From NCBI GenBank assembly GCA_958510825.1, contig OY294051.1:5612353-5676352 (forward strand): a stretch of DNA of 64,000 nt. The letters run 5' to 3'. A program made the translations under genes and the position numbers. This document shows, piece by piece, positions 42,926 through 55,087 of the stretch. Each line of letters starts with the position of its first letter. The first letter of the stretch is position 1. Under the pieces are notes generated by a model, which saw only the letters and a program-made list of their open reading frames with translations, did no database searches and was not told where the DNA came from. The DNA is from Brachypterus glaber. Its lineage: Eukaryota; Arthropoda; Insecta; Coleoptera; Kateretidae.

Positions 42926-43550
42926 TTTTAGTGCACAAACACTTTAAACTTTGAAGGTTAATTTTTGGTACATTAGAACTACTCGAAATTTTAAATTAAA
43001 TAATTAAAATACGATCAAATTAGTTGAATTAAACTTATTAAAGTTATTCAGGTTTCCAATTAGAATTGCTTTAATGTTTTGTGTTGCACGTATCATTATA
43101 TTATTGAATTAAAAGAAAATCGATTAAATTAAAATTATGTAAACAAACAAGAGCGCGCTCTGGAGTCGATGAAAGAAACTACAGTCGACTTGACGTTTGA
43201 CATTTATTAGCCACCATTTTGTTGATGGCGTTGAATTTTAAAAAATCGACTAAAAAATAGTGCTCGATTCGCTGCAGTAAGTAAAAATAAACCAAAATTT
43301 TCTAAAAATAATCACGCGAAGTGAACGTGTCTATAAGAAATCTTTCAAAGTTCAACATTTTTAATTACCCCCCGTCTGAGTGACTCATGTTTACATTTTG
43401 ACAGTTAATTTTCAACATAAAAATAAACTGATAATTTCTCAACGATAATCTGCATAATTTAATTAAATAAATATAGATTTGTTACATATTTACGCAGTTT
43501 TAGGATATGCCAGTGTGATTTAAGCGTGGGAAAAAGTGAAAATTACGAAA
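42926..43550. promoter_or_regulatory. Divergent region CLYBL / nudE
   Basis: 625 bp separate the two start codons, which face away from each other. The first 170 bp next to CLYBL are AT-rich. The nudE side has no clear TATA box. A shared promoter region is likely from the layout. No further signal is proven. Confidence 0.45.
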
Positions 43551-46500
43551 ATGAATAGTGGAGACCATCCCACTTTTTGTGATAAAAATGAAGAATTAGC
43601 GTATTGGAAGAATTTAGCTGAACAGTATTATCAGGAGTAAGTAAAATCCATACTTAGACTTTGGAGAATTTACCTTGAAATCAGTGCATACAATCTTTAG
43701 GGTGAATATCATAAAACATGACTCGAGATTAGTGGGTTTTAACTATATTTACCTGTGGCGACGGGTTTCGTAGACTGGACTGCAGATTTTTTCAATTAAA
43801 GGCTTTCTAGTAGCCGTTTTATTTGTTAGACAATCTTGTTCATGATGGTCAAGCAAATAAATGTATAAGGAGCACTAAAATATACCCCCTCTAATTAAAA
43901 TGTAAGTCAAGGTGAATGAATTTTAACATACAAATTATTTTTGATTGTGTTTTTGCTCATGTCATATGAAGCTGATGTTTGCAACGTTTTTTTACATCAA
44001 AAATTCAAATAGTATATTAAAGCACTTGTTCCATAACATGTTTTTAGTGAACTAGTACTTTAGAACACTCGCTGCAAGTGCCTGGTTTTCTAAACATACT
44101 CGTGCGCTAAAAACGTATGTTATGAAACTAGTACTTTAATATACTATTTGAATTTTTGATGCAAAAAAATGTTGCAAACTTCAGCTTCAACATGTCATTG
44201 CCCTTATGATCAAGGCCATAGTTTAGCTATGGTTTTGGACTGATTTTTCAATCCATGGGTGAAATATGCTAATTTAAGTATTACTTAAATACTAGTAAAG
44301 TATTACTTACTTTAAATTTTACAAAAAGAAAAATATAAATAACATTTGACAACAAAATTCTGAAAAGAAAAAAAGATAAAAGAATTAAATTAATTTTGCT
44401 GCAAGTTTTTTTTGTTATAAAACCATTATACTCCTCCTTAAATTTTACCAAATACAAATTTATCATAGAACTTTGGATAAGACACATGGTCTAGATTTAA
44501 AGTTATTAGCCCAAAGCATTCCCTACTTATTGTGGTCACATTTCTTTGACAGTCTAATAGAATTTGTTTTTGCATAAATTACCTTGTTTCTTGGAAAAAA
44601 AACATACGGGGTGATCAGTAACTTCCATGCCAAAATGTAAGAGGTGATTATACATCCAAAAATATGAAAAAAAGTTTCTATAAAGGTTGGTCCAGAAATG
44701 ACCCCTAAGGGAGCATCAATAAAGTTTTAATGCTGCAGGTTGATTCTTCATTAAAAACTGAGCAAAAAAGTATTCTTTACCAAAACACCTAAATTTAATA
44801 TTAAAGGAGTAATAGCCTTTTAAAAAGTAAAGTTTTTGGTGGCACAAAATGTTACTTCCTCTTAATTGCATTTTTTTTTGAAAATGGTTACAGTGTTACA
44901 CTATATGACATTTTTTATGTTTTTTTTACTCAAGGAATCCATATGTTTGACAAAAAATCCAAAAAAAGTACACATAAAAAAGTTTGGTGCAAAAATGTGT
45001 TAAGTCTAATACATTTTTCTGTCTAGGGATGCCTAAATTAAAAAAAAATAAATTAACATAAAATTATTGTCCTTATTAATATTAGTATGCAAAAGCTTGT
45101 CGGTCTAGCTTAAAGGGTACTAGAGTTATTAATAAAAAACCTTATTTTTATTACAATTTTAAAGGGCCATAGCTCCCTTAGGGCTCATTTGCAGACCAAC
45201 CTTTATGGGAACTTTTTTTTATATTTTTGGATGCAGAACCACCTCTTAAATTTTGCCATGGCAGTTATAGATCAGTATAAAAGCAATAAAGATTTGTCAT
45301 TGTTTTTTTTTAATGCAAGACTTTTTCTTGGAAGAATAAATATTTAAATCTGTTTTCCACATTTTCTAGATAAACTGGATGAAACGTTGCAAGCACCCTG
45401 TCAAAATATCGGCACTATTGTACACTAGAGCCATCTAGTTTGCAAATTTCAAACTAGGTGTTTTGTTTTATTTTAAATTCTGTATCTCTAAAACATTATA
45501 TTCTAGCAAAAAACTGTATATAACATTTTTTATAGGGCTTAAAAATAGCTTTTATTTAAAATATAATTTTTTGAAATCGGGTTATAAATATGTGAGATAT
45601 GCTAAAAAAACCTTTTACTGCTTTAAACGCCAATATCTCGAAAACAGTGCGTTTTAGGAAAACGTTGTTTATAACATTTTTTGACCAATTTAAAATTATC
45701 TTTTATATAAGTGCTAAATTAACCAAATATAATAATAATTGCCTTAATTATAAACAAAAAACGCTAAAAATAGGAGTTTTACCCTATTTTTACCCTCTTA
45801 CCCCCAATCGTTTACTCCCAAAATCTAATCAGCTCTTTGGAATACGATAAGAAACAATATGCAAAAAAACCGCAAGTCGATATCTCATGTAGAAATGGAG
45901 TTAGAGAGTTTACACCAAGACAGACAGACAGACAGACGGACACAAATTTTTTTTTTACTGATTTCGACTCAGAATGGTCTAAAACGTCGAGAAATGTGAA
46001 AAAAACGTGGTCAAAGATTTTGACTTTTTGGCGAAGATTTCAATACATCGGCACTCTTAGTAGCACTAACTGCCGATGTAAAACATTATGATATCCAATT
46101 TATAAAATATTTTTTGATATGCACCCAAGTCTTATTTTATTCAGGGGCAAATCAAGGTTTCAGTTGACAATTTTGCATGAAAATGTATAAACTAATAGAA
46201 AGTGTATTCATTACATCATCATTCTTAAATAAATTAATGCATAATAATTAATAATTTTGCAATTAAAAGCAAAAACTAGCATAGATAAATAACGTCTTGC
46301 GCTATTGCTGTCGCAAAATAGTAATTTTTCCTGAAAAAATGAAGTTGATCTGATTGTAAGAAGAAAATGTGACATACAGACGAACAGACATTTTAAAAAG
46401 TTGGTTAGAATGGTACAAAATTTTTGATTTTGGGCAAATAGTGTGCGAGAAATTTTTTACCACGATAACACTCGAGAACGCTTTGAGCTAAAGACTTCTT

Positions 46501-49500
46501 TGGACCATGGGTTGATTATCCAAAGTTCTAGACTGGGATTGTTTTTGGTAAAAATCGGGGTGGGTAGAAACAAGTTCTTTCAAAAACATATATTTTTTAT
46601 CTTTTTTTTTTTCGTTTTTTGAAAAAAAAAAATGAAAAAACTTCTAAAAAATTTTTTATTATTTTTTTTTTATTTTTTATTATTTTTTTTTATTTTTTAG
46701 TTTTCCAAAAAAGTTGTTTTAAAGAACCAAGAAAGTATTATTTTGAAAGCATATCTCTTCAATTACTTTTTTCGAGGAAAGTCTTTCGTTGATAAAAAAA
46801 AAAAATTAAAATTAAAATAGATTTTTTTTTTGATTTCTCGACGTTTCAAATTTGGACAATAGATTGCTTATACCATAGATTGCTTATCAAGGTTTCAGGC
46901 TGGGATTGTTTCTGGCAAAAAAATAAACATAGACCTACAGCCTGTATTATTTTGTATGTAGGCTACAGGGGAAAGTGTTATTTTGTATGCAGCAGTTCTA
47001 TTTTTGCTGTTTTTTTTTTGTAAAATTATAATTTTACAAAATAAAACTATAGTTATTTGCAAAACTTCGTCGTTTTTATTCTTTTATTTTTTCGATTCAG
47101 TTCAGAACGAATACAGAAGGAATCAGACGAATTTATATCCGAATCTCAGCAGTTGGAAAAAGAGTATGAAGCGACCATAGACCAAAACGAAAAGAAAATC
47201 AAAGAATTAACCATAGCTAATAATAGGTTTCAAAATGAACTGGAATCGTTACGGGTAAGTGGAAGTTTGTGTAAAAATAGAAATTTTTAAACATACCTTA
47301 ATCTAGCATGATGGTATCATTTGCAGACGATACAGTTGTATACGTCGAGGGAGATTCTTGGTTGGAGGTAAAGATAATTGCAGAAAGATGCCTAAAAAAA
47401 TTAAATAACTGGTTTAATTTTAAACTACTCAAAATTAATTATTCCAAATCAAAATTTCTCACTTTTTCGTCCTATAAAATTAATCAACCAGAGTTAAACA
47501 ATCTAAAAATTCACAATACTAAATGCGCAAATTTAAATAACTGTCATTGTACAACTATAGAAAGGGCAGATGAAGTAAAATATTTAGGCTTAACAATAGA
47601 TTGCCACCTAAGATGGGACTGCCACATCTCCAATGTCTGCAATAAATTGAGGAAAATTATATATTGTTTTAACATTTTAAAAAATGTGCTCTCCTTAAAA
47701 TTATTAAAAGCTACCTATTTCGCTTTTTGTCAGTCACTTATAGATTATGGATTAGTTGTTTGGGGTGCGTCTGCAAAAACAGTTATTTTTAATATTGAAG
47801 TTATTCAAAAAAAAATTATTAAAATTTGTTTAAACAAACCACGGCGGTATTCTTCTGAACAGCTATATACTGATTTCAGTGTGATGAACATAAAGGAATT
47901 ATATTGGTTATCCTTGCTTAAATATTATTTTAAAAATAAAAATTGTGTAAAACTTATATCTCATTCTTATGAAACAAGACAAAAAAAAAACCTTCATTCT
48001 AAAATAAATAAGGTAAACAAAAGTGTTGGGTTAAAAAACTTTTTATTGCATGTTCAAAAAATTTACAATATTTTGCCATTAGAACTCAAAACGCATACAA
48101 ATACTTATAAATCTTTTATAAAAAAAATTAAAATTTGGATCTTGCAAAATAAAGATATAATTAGGGATGTTTTAAAGTAAGAAATTAATAATTAAAGTAC
48201 TTCTACTAAATTTATGTAAAAAAAGTCTTTCTATTTTACTCTCCAATAAATAAAAATATAACAATATTTTTTTTTTTACTATATACGTATATCACGCACA
48301 AGCTATTTATAGCTTTTGTGATATACTTAAAAAATAAAATTAAAAAAAAATAATAACAACATAAAATATCTTCTACACACTAAGTCTAACTTTACTAAAT
48401 ATTGTAACAAAAATTATTATAAAATAGTTATAGATAAAAAAATAATTTAATTTAATTGTAACTCTACATTATATATGTATGCTGTGTATAAATAAATAAT
48501 AAATAATAAAAAAATAAAGCATACAGTTTGTCTAAAATTAGGGAATTTTAAGGACATTTTATTTGTAAAACCCTCTTTTGTGAGGGGGGAACTCTCCCTT
48601 AAAATATTTGTAAAATCCCGGCAAGAATCCCTAAAATCTTTAAAATTACAATTAAATTTTTTTAAATCCTAATTAAAATTTTAAAATCACAATTAAAATC
48701 TTTAGAATCACAATTAAAATCTTTAAAACACATTTAAAATCTTTAAAACACTTTTAAAAAACATTAAAATCTGTTTAACCTCTTCAGGGACGAATTTTTT
48801 GTTTAAATTAATTTAGTAGCAAAAGTTAAAAATGCTTTTTATTGTAAAAACAGGTAAACAACTAAAGATATGCAAATCTTGGCCACTGGATGTCGCTTGT
48901 GATTGGAAACAAAGTAAATGGCAACAGCTACAGCCACTGAGCGCTAATGAATTTTGTGAATTTCATTTTGCGAAATTTATTTTTAACTGTACAAATATAC
49001 AGGGTGATCCATAACTGGCATGCCAAAATTTAAGAGGTGATTCTAGATCCAAAAATATAAAAAAAGTTCCTATAAAGGTTGGTCCGGAAATGAGCCCTAA
49101 GGGATCTAGGGCCCTTTAAAATTGTAATAAAAATAAGGTTTTTAATTAATAACTCGGGTACCGTTTAAGCTAGAGCGGCGAGCTTTTGCATGTATACTAG
49201 TATTAATAAGGGCAATAAGTTTATGTTAATTTATTTTTTTAATTTATCCAGAGGCGTGCCCAGACGGACAAAATATATGAGGCTTAAAACATTTTTGCCC
49301 CAAACTTTTCTATGTGTATGTTTTTTGGATTTGTTGTAAAAAATATAGATTTCTAGAGTAAAAATACATATAAAATATCATATAGTGTAACACTGTAGGA
49401 GCAACCGTTATCAAAAAAAAAAATGCAATTAAGAGGAAGTAAGATTTTGTGCCACCAAAAACGTTACTTTTTAAAAGGCTATTACTCCTTTAATATTAAA

Positions 49501-52500
49501 TTTAGGTGTTTTGGTGTATAATACTTTTTTGCTCAGTTTTAAATGAAGAATTAAATTGTATTGGTGCTTTTTTTTGTTCCCCATTCAATACGTCATCTTC
49601 GAAGGGCCGTAGCTCCCTTAGGGCTCATTTCCGGACCAACCTTTATAGAAACTTTTTTTCATATTTTTGGATGTAGAATCACCTCTTAAATTTCGGTACG
49701 CGAGTTCTGGAACAGGCTGTATGCCTATATCCCTGAATAGGTTAAGATCATTTTAAATTATTAAATATCTTTTTAAAATCTCCTAAAATTTTATAAATCG
49801 TTTTAAAATTTCTTACATTCTTTAAAATAACTCTAATTTTCTATAAAATTTGTGTACAATCTGTATTTTCCCTCGTTTATTTTCGTAAAAATCCAATTAT
49901 ATTTTTTAATAATAAATTTTATTTAAAATCGAAATACCTTGGTCTTTGGCTATTGGTATATCTACCTAATTACAACCAAAAAAACATGATAAAAAAATAA
50001 TCTAAAGAAATTTTGAGCAAAAAATGATTACCAAAAAAAAATTGCCTAAAAAATGTTTGCAAAAAAAAAAATAATAAAGAAATTTTACCATAAAAAAAAA
50101 ATAAAAATGTTTAAAAATATTTTTTTATTCGATTGATTCTAAAAGCGACACTTTTTGTTCATGTTTTACCGGCGAAAAGTTGAACTTTGTGGCCCTAGGG
50201 CCAAAAAGTTTTTTCGCCCGCTAACTAAAACTTGTTATTTTTAAGCGTTTTAAAAGAAGATGCTTTACCTTTACTGTAATATTTATAAAGAAATATGACC
50301 TTTTGGTAACTTTTAGTCTTGAAAACTGTTCTTTTTGACCTGATACAGTTATTATAATCATTTCATACAATTCATACAATACAATAATTTCTTCTATAAC
50401 ATAACCTCAAAACAGTTTTGGAAGTATTATTATTTTCATAAGACACATTTTAACAGAAATTAATCACCAAGCTTTTTTAATTTGAAAATGAAACCGCATG
50501 CAAAAGAAATGATTCAATTGTTTTTTAAGCGATTTGATTGGATAGAAATTTGTCATGGATAAGTAATAAGACAGAAGAAATATATATTTTTTGCAATTTA
50601 AAATTAAGTATGTTTTAATAATTTATTAAATGTGAAATCTTCTTTATAGAACAGTATATATATATATTCTATTAAGAAGATTTCACATATAATTTATATA
50701 TTAAGAACGAGAGAAAAATAAAAAGCAGAAAAATTAATAATTTATTATAATCGAGTAACAATCGAGTAAAAAATATTGTATAATACACGGGCACTAAGTT
50801 AAATTTCAATTTCGTAGGTTTATTACCCTCGGGCCGGCCCTATCGGCCGGCTATCGGCTTCTAAAAACCTACTCAATCGAAACCTTTCGCCCTTGTATTA
50901 TAAATAACAATTTTTTTACAAAACAGATACATCTAGTTGAATATATACGTTTATTTTATTTAAAACAGTTATGCTAAAAATATAAATGGTAGCTTTATAC
51001 TTAATTAATAAAAATAAACGAAAAATTTATGGTTTAAAATTAAATTAATTACTAGATTACGATTAATTAGTATTATAAACTTGATATCAAACTATAATTA
51101 TAAATTTTATATTAAATTACCTAATTGAAACATAAAATATTTTTAATTTGATAACTACTTTTTACAGACAGATTAAATTTCAAACGAAAAAGTCCAAACA
51201 GATGATTGTTAACGCGCAATTGGTTTTAATGTCAGAGGTTGCGGTTTATTTTTTTTTTATTTTAAAAATATTTCACATTCCAATGATTTTGAATACCTCT
51301 ATTTAATAAAATTAAATTTAACAAAAATCCATTATTATACTATTTACTTTTTTTAAATAGTAATTCTATTATAATGATCAATTTTACCAATTTTGAAAGT
51401 AATCACCCCATAAAAAAAATAAGTTTTTGGCGTTAAACTTAAAAAAATAAAATAATTTTTTTTTTCAAAAATTTTTTGTTTTTCGCAAAAAGAAAACTTG
51501 AAAAAAAATTTTCCAAACATTTTTAAAGTTTTATTTTAAATCTTTTTTTTTATTTTTTTTTTTTTTGAAAAAATACTTTTCAAAAATTTTTCGTTTAAAA
51601 AAAAGATCTTTGAAGAAAATATATATTTTTTAAATTTTTGTTTAAGCATTTGGGAAAATGCAATAATATTGCATAGTAAATGGTATATTATACCATTTAC
51701 TGTGAATAATATATAATGGAATGCGTAGCATTACACATCTTCACAGCTTGTTTAGTTTTATGAAGTTTAAACTTGGGTATACTTGGTACACAAATCTCAG
51801 TTATTTTTTTTTAAATATCCACTTAAAGTTGTTTATTTATTTTTCTGTAAAGAATCCCTCAATCAAATAATTTGGCCTTTCAGGCAATTTGGCATTTCTT
51901 AAAAATGAAAATTTAAATAAAAATGACAAAACCTGTCAAAAATTGACAAGTGACACATGCTTGTTCCCAGAAATTATTTTTGAATCAAAATATGTAAAAA
52001 TATACAGGGTGTTCCATTTACTTCCGGCGAAACCGTTTATGGCCAACGTTTTTTCTCTCTCTCTCTCTCTCTCTTTTTCGAATCAAAATTTTAATGTTAG
52101 CTTTATAAACGGCAATGTCATAATGTTCCATGTTTTCTGAATATCAACAAATTTTTACTGATAAAAATCTTTTTTTCAGATAAAACTAGACCAATCCAAC
52201 AAAGAAAACACGAACCTGGAAAAAGACCTGCACACAATGAAAACCGAAAAATCGCAGATGGCCCAGTACATCCGCGATTTGGAACAGAAGAACGACGATT
52301 TGGAACGTTCCAGACGCATCATAGAAGAGAGCATCGCGGGCATCGAGACGGCGTTCCACAGCGCGATCGAGAGGAACGCCATCTTGGAATCGGAGGTGGA
52401 CGAAAAAGAGACGCTGAAGGAGAAGTTGCAGAGACTGCTGGATGAGAGGAGAGGTGAGTTGTAACTACGAGCGCCTTCTTATTATTGATCTTAGAACAAA

Positions 52501-54773
52501 AAATTCTACATAGTTAAAATACATTTAATGGTTTTTTTTCTGGACATTTCACGGTATATAAGTGAATTTTTCTGTGCGAGGTCGTATTTTGTGGACCAAA
52601 GCGGAGCTGAGGTCCATAAACACGACCGAAGACAGAAAAAAACTTACCTACGAGTAGCGCATTACGTTTTTCTTACTACCAAGGAGCTAAAACGAGAGTT
52701 TAAATCTTATTTTATTAATAATATTTTTGACATTTATATGTGTGACAATTCAAGAAATCATTTTTTTATGGAATCACTATAAAATAAAAAATAGTTTACT
52801 CCATCCAGTTATGCAAGATAGTAAGGGACGCGGCCCGTTTTACACCACAGAGCGCATAAATAGCATAATTATGCATAAATCGTAGTGTATCAAAAAATTT
52901 AATAGATATCGGTACTGTTTTCCTTGAAAGGGCATATTAAAAGACTCGCATAACAAGCATAGTACATAAGAGTGCGAAGCCAGGATTGGCTTGATGTGTC
53001 GTCATGTATCTTGTAATGGTTGTTACGGGAGTCTCTGGATAGGCATTAAGTTCTAATTGTAACCTAAAAATTTGACGTTTTCATTGTGTTCAATATAATT
53101 TACGTTTGTACAATATGTAGAATATGCTAATTAAGTGTGAGTGTATGAAGAATAAACCAAAAAAGTATCTTTTTCAATACCATACAAAATAACATTAAGT
53201 ATAACCATTTTTTTATGTAACTTTCTCTTCTTTTATTAGCTTTAACGACCGTCAATCATTGTCATAGACAAAAAAAGTCACAATATTTTATATGTTAAAA
53301 CCAATGATGTAGCTTAAAAATCGCGGGAATTTTGAACTACTATCTTGCATAATTGGACGGACTATAGTATTGTGTCTAGATGTCCCCCTGCGGTAAGTGT
53401 CCTTGTGCGGTGTAGTGAAGTGGTTTTTTTACTATTAAATATTTTTCTACTAATGTAGTGATGTCGAATTCTATCACTAATTTTGTGATGTGGTATATAA
53501 TTCGGTTATAGCCGAGCAGTTAATTATAACTTTTATGATAACTTACTCAGTTAGGTTGGCCATACAATCTTCTGTCATATTTAAAGTATACTCGAGCGGA
53601 GAATATACTTAACCACTTATCACTTTATTCGGGAGCGGGTATTCTAGGAGACGGCGCTTTGGAAACAGATAAAACGATTTCTTTTTAACTTAAGAATAAT
53701 ATATTAAATAAATGTGAATAAATTCTTCAAGAACATAAAGATCAATTCTTTCTTGTAAGTCCTACTTCTATGCAAAGCCCTTAAATTCTAATTTCCATTA
53801 TATATTAGTTCTCCATTAAATATTTCTAAATTAAAACATTCTATGATTGAAATCCAAACTATTCGCAATCATTTTCAAATCCCAATTTATTGTCCACATT
53901 TTTCTTAGTGTAAATATTAGAACTGGTTCGTATAAGTCATTCAAATTATTTTACAAAATACTTTTCAAAGTTAATTAATATTCGTCAAAATTTCTATCAG
54001 TGTTCATGCTAACAATATTTATAAGTGTCCAATTATTTTCATGTCGGATAATACAAGTCTCAAAAATTTTCTAAGTTTAAAAACTATTTTTAATTCAAAA
54101 ATAATTCTCAAAAATTATTTCTCACAGAAACTACATTTTCACTTTTGACACTACTGGATACTTTTTAACTAACAAGACAAAAAACTATTCAAGAAATGAT
54201 CACCACTAAAATTTGGAGCTCTATTTATTCTCTACATAAATCCATAAATTAAAATGAGGCATATTTAGGTCACACGCGCTAATGTTTCTGGGTGTGAATT
54301 CCCCACTACCAAAGTTCAACGATTTTTACTAAGAGGGGTCCGAACAAAACCCGAAAATATCCGACGTTACTCATGCTTACTTTTAAGAATTAGATCTTAT
54401 AGGCTATGTATATTAAAATAAAATTTTAAAATTATACGGATCATAACAGCGGTAAATCGTTTTTTCTGTCTTTGGTTACGGTTTTGTTTGTATTGATTTG
54501 ATCTCTAAGTGTGTTCGATGTAGTGCTTTCCAATACTGTCGACTTTTTTATTAAGTCTCGGATTAAGTAATGTCAACTTACCTAGTTGGTAGTGAGAAAA
54601 AGTATTGTTTTGTTTGCAACATCATTTTCTTTTGTTTTCAGACCTGCAGCAAGAGTTGATGGTGAAGGAGAAGCAACCCGACAACGAGCGGATAATGAAC
54701 GGCTACAAAACGCCGCCTGTGGTGGATTCGAACCGGCTGATCGAGAACGAGACTCAAACGGCCCCGATCAAAC
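43551..54773 (+). CDS. nudE: Nuclear distribution protein nudE / NDEL1 (N-terminal part, continues past known exons)
   Basis: Coiled-coil dynein regulator that binds Lis1 and dynein at centrosomes and kinetochores. Exons: 43551-43636 (MNSGDHPTFCDKNEELAYWK, NLAEQYYQE), 47101-47254 (SERIQKESDEFISESQQLEK, ELTIANNRFQNELESLR), 52180-52453 (IKLDQSNKENTNLEKDLHTM, YIRDLEQKNDDLERSRR, AFHSAIERNAILESEVDEKE) and 54642-54773 (DLQQELMVKEKQPDNERIMN, GYKTPPVVDSN). Phases 2, 0, 1, 1 join correctly, giving 215 codons. YIRDLEQxNDDLERxRR and AIERNAxLESExDEKE are diagnostic of NudE/NDEL1. Exon 4 ends at AAAC then GTAAGA. If that donor is skipped the frame runs to a stop at 54854-54856 (RKIRFKALRSLYALCGRP). The C-terminal ISALNIVGDLLRKVGALE-type region was not found, so the gene probably continues beyond 64000. 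Exons 3 and 4 are GC-richer than their surroundings. Confidence 0.92.
43959..44201. repeat. Inverted-repeat (MITE-like) element in nudE intron 1
   Basis: Left arm around GATGTTTGCAACG and AAATTCAAATAGTATATTAA, right arm the complement (TTAATATACTATTTGAATTT ... GTTGCAAAC). Centre with TAACATGTTTTTAGTG / GCGCTAAAAACGTATGTTA. Confidence 0.68.
44605..45279. mobile_element. TIR element of the GGTGATCAGTAACT family, copy 1
   Basis: Ends TACGGGGTGATCAGTAACTT and the inverse of GGCAGTTATAGATCAGTATA. Subterminal blocks AAGAGGTGATT, ATAAAGGTTGGTCC and CCCTAAGGGAG occur inverted at the right end. Interior AT-rich, no transposase. In opposite internal orientation to the copy at 48998. Confidence 0.72.
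45919..45938. repeat. (GACA)n microsatellite
   Basis: Five GACA-type units (AGACAGACAGACAGACGGAC) in nudE intron 1. Confidence 0.8.
46560..46870. repeat. Low-complexity A/T tract
   Basis: Long runs of T and A with little other sequence, including a duplicated TTATTTTTTTTTATTTTT. Nothing else seen. Confidence 0.7.
47311..48180 (+). pseudogene. LINE reverse-transcriptase C-terminal half, in nudE intron 2
   Basis: An open frame of about 290 codons begins inside the RT palm at MVSFADDTVVYVEGDSW, where FADD is the catalytic [FY]xDD motif. It continues with KLNNWFNFKLLKINYSKSKF, EVKYLGLTIDCHLRWDCHIS, SLIDYGLVVWGASAKT, and ends ...YNILPLELKTHTNTYKSFIK with TAA at 48178. No stop or frameshift interrupts this part, so insertion is fairly recent. 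Fingers, endonuclease and the N-terminal half are missing (5' truncation). It starts 57 bp after the nudE exon-2 donor, on the same strand. Confidence 0.82.
48998..49722. mobile_element. TIR element of the GGTGATCAGTAACT family, copy 2 (hybrid ends)
   Basis: Left end TACAGGGTGATCCATAACTG. The right end carries the subterminal blocks inverted (CCCTTAGGGCTCATTTCCGG, AGAATCACCTCTTAAATTTC), but its outermost ~30 bp are GGTACGCGAGTTCTGGAACA-GGCTGTAT. That end is the inverse of the one found at 16564, 19342 and 20967. No transposase. Confidence 0.72.
50629..50692. repeat. Hairpin around (TA)n
   Basis: ATGTGAAATCTTCTTTATAG pairs with CTATTAAGAAGATTTCACAT across a TATATATA centre. Confidence 0.7.
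51677..51704. repeat. Perfect 28-bp palindrome
   Basis: AGTAAATGGTATA and its exact complement meet at TT/AA. A smaller palindrome (GCAATAATATTGC) lies just upstream. Confidence 0.7.
52048..52075. repeat. (CT)n microsatellite
   Basis: TTTCTCTCTCTCTCTCTCTC run in nudE intron 2, about 105 bp before exon 3. Confidence 0.8.
52797..53368. mobile_element. TIR element in nudE intron 3
   Basis: Left end TTACTCCATCCAGTTATGCA-AGATAGTA, right end TACTATCTTGCATAATTGGA-CGGACTATAG, inverted with few mismatches. The interior includes a stretch resembling the hairpin element at 39765 (CATAAGAGTGCGAAGCC). No coding region. Confidence 0.65.
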
Positions 54774-55087
54774 GTAAGATTAGGTTTAAAGCTTTGCGGT
54801 CTCTGTACGCTTTGTGTGGCAGGCCTCAAAAACGATTAGAGGCGGCGAAAAAGTAATCGTTATTCGGTCTATATTCAAGAAAGTTTACATACAGGGTATT
54901 TTATAAATTGATCATACTGATCTATAAAAATAATAATTTATTGCAATTAAAATTAAATAAAGAACTTCTGGCGAGTGCGTCATAATAATTCTATAACGAA
55001 AATACTCAATATCAAAGAGAACTTAATTTAGCTAGGACTTTGACATAAACGTATCTAGAGAGACACTAGAATATAATCAAAAATATA

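Noticed and set aside
45463..46091. Three overlapping plus-strand frames
   Set aside because: AT-rich intron DNA with a GACA repeat; no family signal.
52528..52782. 84-codon frame after nudE exon 3
   Set aside because: Outside the exon phase pattern; no coiled-coil or other motif.
53380..54590. Possible extra nudE exon in intron 3
   Set aside because: Exon 3 to exon 4 join in phase and match the NudE pattern without an extra exon; no coding stretch seen.
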